From assembly GCF_002078875.1 (NCBI RefSeq), contig NC_034414.1, positions 13,699,484 to 13,763,483 on the forward strand: a stretch of 64,000 nt of DNA. The letters run 5' to 3'. The DNA comes from Numida meleagris. Taxonomy: Eukaryota > Chordata > Aves > Galliformes > Numididae. Below are positions 40,001 to 51,200 of the stretch, one piece after another. The translations under genes were made by a program, and so were the position numbers. A model generated the notes under the pieces. The model made no database searches. It was not told where the DNA came from and saw nothing but the letters and a program-made list of their open reading frames with translations. How positions within the stretch are numbered: position 1 is the stretch's first letter; the number at the start of each line of letters is the position of its first letter.

Positions 40001-40435
40001 TACATTATTTTCAGGAGCCTGCATGTCATGCTGTAGACCACATTAGTGAACTGATTTTGCTGAAAAATGACCCGGCAAAAAGGAATTATTCTTGAGTGAA
40101 CTCAGCCTGATTCACTGCGAGCCCACACAGAGTTACGTTGGCACAGCTTCAAAGCGGCACACCATGCTGTGGGAACAGTGCAGTGAAGGGCCAGGAGTAT
40201 GTGAAGCAGGTGTCAAGCTCCCCTCAATGCCACATACAGTGTACTATGCAAGGACAGCCAATTGCTTCATTTTAATTGAGCAGCATTGATATGTGTTCTC
40301 TCTAATCAATTCCATCTGATCCTTCCGTTATTTACTTCCCTGATGTCTTCATTTCCCTTTTATTACCACTCCACCCTCTCAGGTTCCTTCCCCAGAATAA
40401 ATCCGCTTCTATGAAATTCACTGACTGACATCTGT

Positions 40436-40550
40436 ATGCAAATTTACGCAAACTCACTTGAAGTACATTATTCAGATAACACAGTGAAGAGCACGAGAGG
40501 CTAAGCAGATAGAGACAGAAACAAAAAGGACAAAATACCTCTATTTGCAT
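40436..40550. promoter_or_regulatory. Pair of perfect octamer motifs
   Basis: ATGCAAAT occurs at 40,436-40,443 and its reverse complement at 40,543-40,550, 107 bp apart start to start. Octamers are bound by POU-domain factors. POU2F3 is the known lineage factor of tuft and sweet, bitter and umami taste cells, which are the cells that express TRPM5. The pair is about 7.6 kb upstream of the TRPM5 start codon. A role as a TRPM5 enhancer is my inference and untested. Confidence 0.3.
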
Positions 40551-41249
40551 TAACATTTTGCACATTCATTTGTTAATGGTTTGGTACTAACCTTACCCAA
40601 AGCACAAGTCATATTCCAAGAAACTAATGGGAAGACTCCTGCAAATATTTGATTTGCTTCACATCCTTGTGTTTTGGTAGTTACGAGAAGGATTAGGCTT
40701 GAGAGGCGTACTCTAGTAGATGTTAAAACAATGCCTGTGTTGGTTCAGTTAACAAGGCTGTCCTCTCAGACATCCCTCTATAGCTTGATACTGTTTATTT
40801 TTTTTTAAAATAACTTTTTTCTTCCTCAGATATTTTGTTCTGATTAACTATGTACATGTGCAATAAGGAGTAGTGACTTGAGATAACGTTCTTTATACAA
40901 CTGACTTTCTAGTAAGGAAACTAACACTGATGTTTTTGAAATCTTCTAGTGAGGCCAGATCATATATCTGAAAAGCCAACCTAAACTCGTGTTCTACTAG
41001 GCCGCTTCTGTGCTTCACTTCTTCACGTGATTTTATTTCAAGTTCCTTGCTTCTATTGTTTGCTCCGATCTGATCCTATGGCTGTGAACTCAAAATCTAC
41101 AACCAGAGAACTGATTCCAAAGTTGCTGTCAACCCCCACTACAGACTCTGCACCTCTGCTGTAGTTAAAAGTATGGAGAAATCTGTAGGTTATTCTCTGC
41201 ATACTTGTCCCATCCACAGGACAGCTGGTCACAGTTTTTGCTGGCATAT

Positions 41250-41350
41250 TTCACAGAATCATAGAATGGTTGGAATGAACCTCTAGAGGTTATCTGGACA
41301 ATTTCCATTGCACAAGAAGGACCATCCCTAGGTCTTAATGATTTAGCAAT
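41250..41350 (-). mobile_element. CR1 LINE tail fragment
   Basis: The string cacagaatcatagaatggtt, followed by 'ggaatgaacctctagaggttatctgg', is the reverse complement of the usual CR1 3' end. It is a short, non-coding remnant. Confidence 0.7.
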
Positions 41351-43742
41351 TCTTTGGCAATAATGGTAGATGATTCTATTTTATAGGCTGTGATGCAGAA
41401 ACACTTCCTGCATTGTTACCAGAATTTGAAGGGCTAATTCCCAAGAAACATTTTCCAAAGCTGTAATGTAAATATAAGCTAGCTAATGTTTATAATTGCG
41501 TGTACACTATAACAGTCTTTTACATACATATGCATTTATTTTCCCTAAAAAATTGTCTAAAGAAATCTCACACCTTATGTAGTTATATTTCCATTTATAA
41601 TTTCACTTTTTCCTTTGATATTCAAATCGATGTCTTCTCCTGCATCCCCATCTCCGTTGCCTTCACCCTTGGTTTCTGTTTTGTTCCGTGTATTTATTAT
41701 GTTTCAATTCAAAATAGAAATGGAAATATGGCTATCACTGGGAACAAATAATTGTATTACTATTCTACTGTCCTTGACCCAGTAAGCTCACTGATGCAAT
41801 TTTTCCTTGAGTGAGTACTTGCACTAAAGCCAATAGGAGTATTTCAGTTATTAAAGTTACATAAGATAGATGCACCTTGATGATCAGACCTGCAGATACA
41901 TGTGCAGCTCTTAGGGTTGCAATGACATGCAGGTTAAGGTTATGTTCTTTGAGTCACAACATAGAGATATCACAGTCAAGGACTGTGGCTTTACTAGCTC
42001 CAGAACCACTGGCACAAGTATTTTCATCCTTTCCATGGAAATATTTCTGCAAATGTAGCAACTATCCCCAGACAGCCATTTTACCATTCTTTCCTTGGGC
42101 CTCACTTGCTATCCTAGCTACAAGAAGCATAAAGAACACGTTTCCCATAAACTTTTTGCACTGGTAGGCTGTTGCACTCTCCTTATCCCTCTACTGCAGC
42201 CTCCTATGCTTTTGGTCACACAATTCTAACTTGCTTAAAATTTCTTTTCTTTTTTCTTTTGTCTCCATCTACTCTTGTTGCTCCTGCTCAAACCTTCTCC
42301 AGCTATTCCATAATCCTCTCGAAACCTAGCACCCCAAACCAAACAGAATATTACATTTGAAGCTGTTCTGACACACCACTGACTGACTTCACATCTCACA
42401 CAGGCTCTCCTGCTGATACTGTTCTATATGACATTTCTCCCTCTTGCAACAGCACAGCATTGCTCATTTATGCGTAGTTTGCTTGAAACCCTAAGGTTCT
42501 TTCCTACAGCTAAGCCAACTGTATCTCAACAGGAGCATTCAAAGCTGAATGTTCCTGCTCAAGTGAGGTTCATTGCGTTAATCTCTGTTGCAGCTTCTCC
42601 CTTATTCTTCGCTTGCATAATTTCTGTGAGCCCTCTCTTTTTCTGACTAACAGTTTTCATTGGGATTGCTATCTCATCCTGTGCCAATTAACTGCATGGG
42701 TAATTAGTGCAGTTTTCTTTACTCCACATGAAAACTTCCACTAAAATGTATAAACCAAGAACTGATGGATTTGCTCCATCTGGCAACGAAGCTAAAAGAG
42801 GAGAGGCTTTGTGACTGGCCCACCACTGCTGATGTTAAATCATCAGTATTACTATATTTAATCATTTCACCTGCATATTCAAATGTACTCCTTACGTGGG
42901 TGGGAGAATCAAACAGTGATTAAATCAGGGTGCGTCTCAGTCTGCTGATCAGTGTACTGGTATGAAGGAGAATCGTTACTACTGTTAGGTCTGAGAGTGT
43001 ATGAACACCATACACCTACTCTCTTAATCCAACCATTACACTTGAAGACAATAACTGAGGTCAAGTTATCCCTTGACCAGGCCCATTTTCACAAGATGTG
43101 TTTGAAAGGCTCAAATCTGACCTCTGTTCCCATCATGAACACAGCCCAAAACACTGGTTAATGTCTAAACATTTTACCTATCTGCCAATTTCCTACAATT
43201 CAGAAATCTGGAATACACAAATAAGAAGTTAATACTGCCCAGAATGAAGGACAAAAGAATACCAGGACATGCAAACTCCAGTGTTACAAGCACTCATTGT
43301 ACAATGGTACAATTCTAACAGCTCCCATTTATGAGGTTAAAGAAATAATGATTCATGAGACTGGCAGACACCCAGAATGATTTAAGCAGGCCATCCCGAA
43401 CGTAAATGACATTGACTCACATTTCCAGCTGCAGGTGGAACTGGCAATCGTCTTTTCATAATTGTCTTAACTTGCTTTGCTAGTTAGAAATAGTTTTCTA
43501 GGTTATATTTCAAATCTGGTGATCATTAGAGGTACATTCTTTCCATAGATGCTTTGTACTTACAGTCAATGGGAACATCTAGGACAGAATTTGACCTACA
43601 AACTCAAATATCTAGCAGCCTAGATGGAAAATCTGTACTTAAGTCTGAACCGGAATTAAAGTCAGATTGCTCAATATATACATATGCACACAGGATATAT
43701 TTAAAATATGAATGCACAGATTGTAGCAGGCAAGATTCTTGT

Positions 43743-43747
43743 AGTAT
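43743..43747 (+). repeat. Target-site duplication, left copy (AGTAT)
   Basis: The five bases AGTAT directly abut the TG end of the solo LTR and are repeated exactly at 44,270-44,274. This fits integrase-mediated insertion with a 5-bp stagger. Confidence 0.8.
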
Positions 43748-44269
43748 TGTCAACGGTTTACGGGCGTTCGGCCCGGTTCCGTGATGAAGGGGATAGGGGA
43801 CCCACGGGCCCACACCCCGGGAAAAGGGAAAAAAGGGTAAGGAGATGGCCCTGAGAGCAAAGAACAGCGGCAACAATCTGAGGAGAAACAAACTAATTTA
43901 CTAAATAAGATATCGGAATGCAAAACAACACACTATAATACAATATAATTACAATTCAAGCTGGTAAATCCAATACAGAGAGAGAGAATGTCCCAAAATC
44001 AAGGTAGGCCTTACTCTACTACCAACGATAAGACGGCTGGAGAGCGAGGTGCTGCCAAGACGAGAGACGGCGGAAAAAGGGAGGAGGTCTCGTGATCTGC
44101 AAGTTTTTATACTGCAAGCTTTTATCTTTTCCCTCTGTCTGGAAATGGTAACAGAGGAGAAAAGTACCCTGGGGAATGTAGTAGTCCTTCTCTTCTGAGA
44201 ACCAGGTACATCCACTACATGATGCTATGATGTGGTATACCAATAACCGAAAATCACAAAACCATGACA
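43748..44269 (-). mobile_element. Solo LTR of an endogenous retrovirus (522 bp)
   Basis: The element is bounded by TG...CA with a short inverted repeat (TGTCA at the left edge, TGACA at the right edge) and is flanked by an exact 5-bp duplication, AGTAT. On the minus strand it carries a TATA box (TATAAAAA, 44,111-44,104) about 160 bases from its right end. That gives a U3-R-U5 order reading right to left. No internal viral genes adjoin it, so it is a solo LTR left by recombination between the two LTRs of an old provirus. A canonical AATAAA is not seen on that strand. The 5-bp duplication fits class III (ERVL-like) elements better than four-base gamma types, but I cannot assign the family. Its promoter would point away from TRPM5. 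Confidence 0.85.
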
Positions 44270-44274
44270 AGTAT
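44270..44274 (+). repeat. Target-site duplication, right copy (AGTAT)
   Basis: Exact repeat of the five bases before the LTR. It marks the right integration boundary. Confidence 0.8.
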
Positions 44275-47200
44275 TCTTGCCCTCCTAAGCTGTTTCCAAA
44301 TGCCTGTCTTTAAGAATCTTTTCAACAGATCTAATACAATGGTATTTTCATAAATTATGAAGGACCAAAAAAACCCCTAAGATTTAGGATAAAAGCATCA
44401 CATGGAATTTTTTTTTTTTTAAAGTCCACTAGAAAGTCATATTCAGAGAGTGAAAAAAACCCTGAAGTACTGCCCACTGATTTTTCACCCAGCTGTGCTT
44501 GTAATTATTATCTCTTTTTTGCTTCCTTCTTTACCTTCCCTGTCATTCAAAAGTATTTGAACTATGCTCCTCTTAATGGCTGTCTGCTTATTCTTTCCCA
44601 AGGCATGGCATATTCCAGACCCTTACAATTAAGCAACGCTCTGTGATGTTACAATGATGCAACATCCGCAGTTAGGCTGACTTCAGTGTAACGTCATAAA
44701 TTTGGCTGCAAAGATTTGACCCAATTGCTGTGACCTGACTTTTGCAATCTAGTACAGCCTCAAGTCTCAAAGCAACAGCCCTTGAAACCACTGGAGAGAC
44801 TTAAGTGAAAGCCAGAACCAAACAGAATAAGACAGAATTCAACACAAGAAAGAATAAAAAACTTATTACACAGCTTGTCGATACACGCCTAGTGCCACTT
44901 TGCCTGTTAGAAGGCATTGGGCAAGATGCTTGCATTTTAAAGCAAGAAATATCAACAGGAACAGAAAAAGAGAGACTTTAACAATCCAGGAGGAAATGAC
45001 AGAGCTATGTTATGTTCTGAATACATATATTCAAATACTATGGAAAGAATGAAGTCCACGTGGTGACTGATGGGTATACAGCGGAGCTTCACTGAAGTGT
45101 AAAGAGAGGGGGGTGAGTGGTACTGAACAAGTATTCTATAATTCTGACCATTCAAGTGAGGGATTATATTGCAAGAGCTGATACAGCTGTATGGAAAGGC
45201 AAGGCAACTTTTACTGTGGATCAGCTTTCAGGTTCAGGAATCACAGCTGCAAATCTTATGCAGCTGGTGATGTCCTGATGATTTTGTAACATCCAGAACC
45301 TAAGGAACTCCTGGGTCTTTCACTTGCACAGTATCTATAGAATTGCCTTTAAAATCTTCTTCCCCACACTTTCTTCAAATACCAAAGCAAAATTTCTTTA
45401 CTCCATTAGTACCATTAGGTAGAACATTGCAACAACATGGAACATTTACACCTGTACAATACTGCATCATACTTGAAGTGCCAGTATTTACTCCTTGGAA
45501 AGCTAAACAACAGGTAGAAAAGAAAGAAAATAGAACTGGCAATGTGTCAAATCCTGTTGAAAACAAAAATATACTTGGCTTTGTCTGTAAAAGTTCCTGA
45601 AGGCTTCATGCAGAAACTAGGTAAACTACACCGAGCAATAGCCCATGACCTCATCCAGTGTCATGTCTCGGCTCCATATAGGGCCATACCAAGTTCTTGC
45701 ATGGATACCATTCAGAATCCTGCATAACTTGGGGACTTGTTTTGCCTTTCTGTCGGTACCACTTTCCTGCTTCTCTTAATGCAAGGATGTCTTTCAGGCT
45801 TAGGATATGAACACAAGAACAGCTGTACAAGATCATATCAAATTCCATTTAGCTCTGTAACCCACCATAGACAGTGGCTTGGCAGGGATGTTGAAGGACT
45901 GGACATAAGAACAGGATGGAAAGATGACATAATGCTTCCACCAAAACACACTCAATCTCTAGCATCATGGTTCAAAGATTATTCAATTAAAAACTGAAAA
46001 AAAAGAGAGAGAAAAAAGCATGCCCTGTGCAGCGCCAGACACCAGATGCCTTCCTTGCTTATGAACAAATCTTCTGCACCTTAACCTACTTTTGTCCTCT
46101 TTCACCATTGTTTACTACCATCCAGAGCCAGAGTTGCTAAACTAAAAATCAAATAACTGAAAAAATTAATTGCCCAAATACAAGAAGATCCTGCATAAGC
46201 CTTGGTAATTCCATGCCTTTGTTCCAAAAGAGATATCAAACATAATCTCATGATCAAATTTTACAAGTTAGGATCTGGAACTAGACATAAAATTAACCAC
46301 CTGAGGCCCATCCATGACAGCAAATTAATGGTCAGATTGCTTAGTAAATTGCTATCTATTCTGAGGTCATTGCAGTTACAAACACACGTGTACTATTTAG
46401 GGCAGTGATGAACGGTGTCTTAAATGTACCCTGGGAATTCAGTCCTCAATACCTTTTTCTAATCAAATCCTTCGATTCGCCAGCAAGTTCCAAGAAGTCA
46501 TTTCTATACTTTAAAATAGCTAAGATGTGTTGTTATTGTTCTGTATTTACTATTTTTTTTCCCTCCCCAGAATACTGTCTTCTATGGTCTTAAGAGATAA
46601 AGCCGTTTCTCCAGTGGCCAATGGGCTCAAACAAAAAGTTAGGCTTTGTTGCAATGACCATTACTGACAATCTGAAACAAGGTCTTCTAGGTAAGACTCT
46701 TGCTTGGAAAAGTCTGATATCCTGGTATTCAAAATAAACACTTCTCTCAAGATGTGACCAGTGTGCTGTCAGGGAGAAGAAGAGCAGTATCTTTAAAACA
46801 GTGATCCAAGTCTGAAGTTAAGGGAGTGGAATAGTTTATAAGGAAAACTGAGAAAAAATTTCAGAGGAAAATCTGAGAAAAAGGCAACTCTTACCAACAT
46901 TTCCATGGGAAATCTAAAAAAAGAAATCAGAGACAGCAGTGGTGAAGCAGTTCAGATACCCCACAGAAAAGAACTGGAGGGCTTGCTCCCTCTGCTGGAG
47001 CATCCTAATGGTGCCACATGAGACCTGCTATTTTGACCTCCTTCAAATCCCCAACAAGCCTCTTTCACCAGGAAAGATTTTAATAAATATGGTCTCATTA
47101 ATGCAGGGTTGATTACCACTTCTGGCTTGCTATCACCCGGATTTTTAAAAGAATGTACTGAATATGTAGATGAGGACAGAGGGGAGAGATCTTTTGTTTT

Positions 47201-47523
47201 CATTGTTTTTGCATTGAAGAGAAACAAAGCAAAGCATACAAGTTATAATCTTAATTTGAAAAAAATATGTACATCAGTCCAGTGGAACTGGAGTGTAAAG
47301 AAAGCAAGCAGACTTTTTCCAGTTATGTAATACAGAACAGCAACTCTTACTGTATGACCTTTGCTTTAGGATAGATTACTTGCCACCATTCCCATAGCCA
47401 CATATAAAGAAAACCACATCACTTTTTGAACTGTATGTTGTTAAGTATAATCTAGACTTACATATTTTGGCTTATGAATAAATATCCTATTCCTGGAGCA
47501 AATAGAGAGTAAACCTCTCCTCA

Positions 47524-47652
47524 CAAGGCCAGGCTGGATGGGGCTTTGAGCAACCTGGTCTAGTGGGAGGTGTCCCTGACTATATCATGGGGGCTGGAAC
47601 TAGATTGTCTTAAAGATCCCTTCCAACCCAAACCATTCAATGAGCCTACGAT
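47524..47652 (+). mobile_element. CR1 LINE 3' end near TRPM5
   Basis: A CR1 3' end: ccaggctggatggggctttg, then 'gcaacctggtctagtggg', and finally 'gatcccttccaacccaaaccattcaatgagc'. It ends about 530 bp before the presumed TRPM5 start codon, so it may lie in the promoter or 5' UTR region of that gene. Confidence 0.85.
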
Positions 47653-48149
47653 CTTCAGGTGAATACAATGCCACCACTTACTTATTTAGTATTTGTGTTG
47701 GATAATATCAATTGTAGTAGCATGGTGCATAACAACATCAAGAAAGCATTATTCAGACACTCATTGACACAGCTCATTCTTCACTTGTAATAGTTTGTGG
47801 CTAAGTCTCTCTTTTACAGTTATGTTTTATCTCTTGGGCTCACAGTCTGCCCAAAGTCGTGTGGGGATCTTGTACTTTGTAATTCAGATTTCTGCCTGCT
47901 AAATGAGACTTGAGAGGCTTTATTCCCTCACGCCTTTTTATAACCTAAGTTATAAAGCTGTGATATGGAATCTGCCTCCTTCTGCTCATACATCCAACAT
48001 AAATACCTTCAGTTTTAGTTGGGCTGTACAACCATAATACTGAAATAGAAAAATATTTAACTAAAAACTCAACTAGCTGTAAATTTGAGGATTTTGTGGC
48101 CTCTCCAGTTTAAACAATTTCTCCTTTTCCAGTCTTGCCATCATTTCAG

Positions 48150-48180
48150 TGAACAGTCTGGTGATCACCTGAGAAACTGA
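48150..48180 (+). other. TRPM5: Possible TRPM5 5' UTR with upstream splice acceptor
   Basis: The sequence before this point is pyrimidine-rich (ttctccttttccagtcttgc, then catttcag) and would serve as a 3' splice site at 48,148-48,149. If used, TRPM5 transcription starts further upstream from a noncoding exon. If not, the transcription start lies close to 48,100. I see no convincing TATA box. Confidence 0.3.
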
Positions 48181-48297
48181 ATGCAGAAGATGGAAACCAA
48201 GTACTGCAGCAGTGACAAAGAAGAAACTTGCAAAACAGAACTGCCATACTGCATAGGAGAAATTGACTTCACAGCTTCTGGGAAGAAACGTGGAAAG
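48181..48297 (+). CDS. TRPM5: TRPM5 coding exon 1
   Basis: Thirty-nine codons ending in ASGKKRGK, which corresponds to GGSGKKRGK just before the same exon junction in mammals. A TGA lies in frame directly before the first ATG, so no upstream extension is possible without another exon. The first ATG has a weak context (T at -3). The ATG at codon 4 (48,190) has A at -3 and G at +4 and may be the true start. The donor is GTACAG at 48,298. A pyrimidine-rich stretch ending in CAG at 48,149 could be an acceptor joining this exon to an upstream untranslated exon. Confidence 0.85.
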
Positions 48298-51200
48298 GTA
48301 CAGCACTAAGGAGTTTTAACCTTTTAGCACTATTGCTATTGTTCAGCTGCTACTCACTTCGCATTAAATAGAGAGATTATAATACTGAAGATCAATGTGC
48401 TAGAGTGCTAGGCACCACCTTCTAATCAAAATAGAGACCAAACCTTTATAAATAGTAGTGTAATTTTAAATGACACCTATTAACAAAGAGAAATCAATCA
48501 CTTGACCTGCACAGACCTGCTACAGTTACAGTTACTCATTCTTTTTCCCCCCTTTAAAAATGAACAAATAAAATCACGTGTCTAGCTTCCTTCATTCTGC
48601 ATCATTTCCCCGTTTTAACCACTTTCTTCCAAATAGTTAATGACTATAGATTTAAACTTCTAAAATATACTGCAGAGCTGTTTCAAGGCTCCCAAAATTC
48701 TCTCTCCCTTTTCTGCTAATAAGTAAAGAAGGCTGTACACACACAGACCCACTTCCTCACTACTCTCTTGCATCTGCTCCCTCCGGAGCAGAAGGAATTT
48801 CTAGGGTCAGAACATAGCCTTAAGATTTCATTTCATCGTGAACTCTAAGCACAATGCCAAAATATACACAGAATGGGAAGAAGCAATAGATTCATGTAAC
48901 ATAGTAAGAATCTAAAAGATCACAGCAAAAAAAAAAAGGGGGGGGGAGCAGCCCACTGGTAATCCAACAGTGAAAAATTTAAGCATTTACTTCGCCAAAT
49001 GGAAACCTAGCCTGAATAAAGGCCAGGAATACTCCACTGGAAACTGGGAAGATGAGGACACTTGAAAAACACACAAGAAATCAGGCAAACATTTCAGCTA
49101 CCGCAGAAACAAGAAATGCCTAAGAGATTTCTTGGCTTTGCTAAACTGCCACGGAACTGAAGGCAATTAAAGAAGAATAGCAGCATTAAAGGAGAGAGTG
49201 ATTTATCAGTTGGTAATGCAGAACGAGCCCATGGAACTGACATGATTAATGAGATTGTTTTGAATTTATTTATGAATTATTTATGAATATTTATTATTTA
49301 TGAATTTCACAGAAGCCTGTTAAATTCATTCTAGTATTTAGTTCTCTGTTAGGTCTTGCTCAAATAATTTTTTTCCCCTCAAATAATCAAGTAGTACTAA
49401 TAAGCATTTAAGTGTTATGATACATTTGCCTTTACATTTACTGTATCCTACTGTACTGCTGTTACTCAGGGTTTGTTTTATTTTTTTTATTTGTTTTTTG
49501 TTTTGTTTTTATTCAAGTTCATTAAGGTCCCGTGTACTGTTCATCCTGGAGTTATATTTGAAGTTATGCTCAACAAGTGGAAGCTACCAGCTCCCAATTT
49601 GGTTGTCTCTTTAGTAGGGGAAGAAGAAAATTTCCAGATGAAGCCTTGGCTGCGGGACACCTTAAAAAAAGGACTCATAAAGGCTGCCCAAAGCACAGGT
49701 TTGTACTTTAGGCATTAAAGGAAGAACTCATATTCCTACTGGATTCTCCCATCTAGTGATCTTCTAGTATCAGTGGTCCTACTTGCACTATTGTTTCACA
49801 GCTCTTGGTTTCAGTTCACTGGTTCCATCAAGATTTAAACAAATTTGGTTTTTGTAATGAAAGAGCCAACTATCAAAACTTTTTTTCTGGCACTTCGGTA
49901 CCAGATGATTCAGTTTGGTTTTACATCTAGCTGATTTCCATACTTAAGATGGAAGCTTTAAGTTCTCCAGGTCTTCTGTGTTACATTTTTGAAAATGTTC
50001 TGTTAACTATTTCCCTTGGGTTCTCCACATTGTTTGCCATCACAACAATACTTCAGTAAATCCTACTCTGATGAAAAACTCACTCTCCAGCACACATGAG
50101 AATAAAGGAACTAAAGCCCAGTTTAGGCAGGTTATGCCCAAACTCTTCTGCTACCATAAGAGCTAGGTGATGGCACGATTACCTCTCCCTGTTTGCTCCT
50201 CATTTCAAGCTAGCAACTTCCTCCTCTCCATCTCCTTACTCTGACAGCAGAGCAAAGGTGAAAAGGCCACATCACATGATATACACAGCATGTCTGCTTA
50301 GGCACATGATTTCTTATTTTCCCTATTAAAGCCTTGCATTCAGTGTATGTATTTTAATTCTAAACGTTACAGTTGATCAAGACTTGTCTACAGCCTACCT
50401 GACCAACTAAACAAAGCTTAAATCTAGTATTTAAAATAATGTTACGAGACACACAAACGTTCAAGTATAAAGAAATTATCTAACTATTTTAAAAACAATA
50501 ATAATTTCAGATGCCTGGATTTTTACCGGTGCTTTACGTGTTGGAATAACAAGGCACTTGGTGCAAGCGGTCCGAGATCACGCACTGGCTAGTACTTCAT
50601 CCAAAGTAAGAGTGATTGCCATAGGAATCGCTTCCCTTGGAAAAATTCAGCACAGAGAAATACTGGACAACACAAAGGTATTTTTTCCCTCATTCTACCT
50701 GTAAGACAGCATCGTTCAGAAGTCATCTCCACATTTACAAAATGTTGAAGTAGTAAGGGACAAAACATTGAGCTACCTTAAAAACAGAAATGGAGTTCAA
50801 AGTATGCTTTAGGGGAAGACAGAGGTAAAAAGCAGGAAAAGCCGTTAGACCCCAATGATCCCGTACAGTATATCCAGCAGATATTCTTCACATGCCCAGC
50901 AGGTGACAGTATTGGACACGAGCTCAGTATCGGCTGAAAGAGGGAACTTAAGGAGAAAAAAAAACACTTATCACAAGATGCTTTTAACCATTTTTTACGC
51001 TGTCAACTTACTGCAGAATTCCAAGCCATTTCAGAAATATTGTATATCTTAGTAAAAAACGAAGCCATAAATATTTCAAGATCAAGTTCTCCTAAACAGT
51101 CACTGAACTGGTGTCTAACATGCAAAAACTTCTCCATATTCCAGGCCAAAAATGCTACTCATGCAGGATTTGGTCTAGTTTGCATGAATTCTAGGGACTC

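Larger units (their letters stand above)
24238..48180. other. Intergenic region between KCNQ1 and TRPM5
   Basis: This region separates the divergent KCNQ1 and TRPM5 start codons and should hold both promoters. No protein-coding exon is recognised in it. The ORFs present are short, show no family resemblance, and often overlap on opposite strands. Apart from the CpG island, CR1 fragments, solo LTR, octamers and palindromes listed separately, it is AT-rich sequence in which I see nothing specific. Untranslated TRPM5 exons or noncoding RNAs could be hidden here. Confidence 0.75.

Noticed and set aside
43604..44270. ORFs of 76 to 95 codons overlapping the solo LTR
   Set aside because: They lie within LTR sequence, which is non-coding, and span its boundaries. 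They show no protein family resemblance.
48073..48306. 77-codon minus-strand ORF overlapping TRPM5 exon 1
   Set aside because: It is the antisense shadow of the TRPM5 first coding exon.
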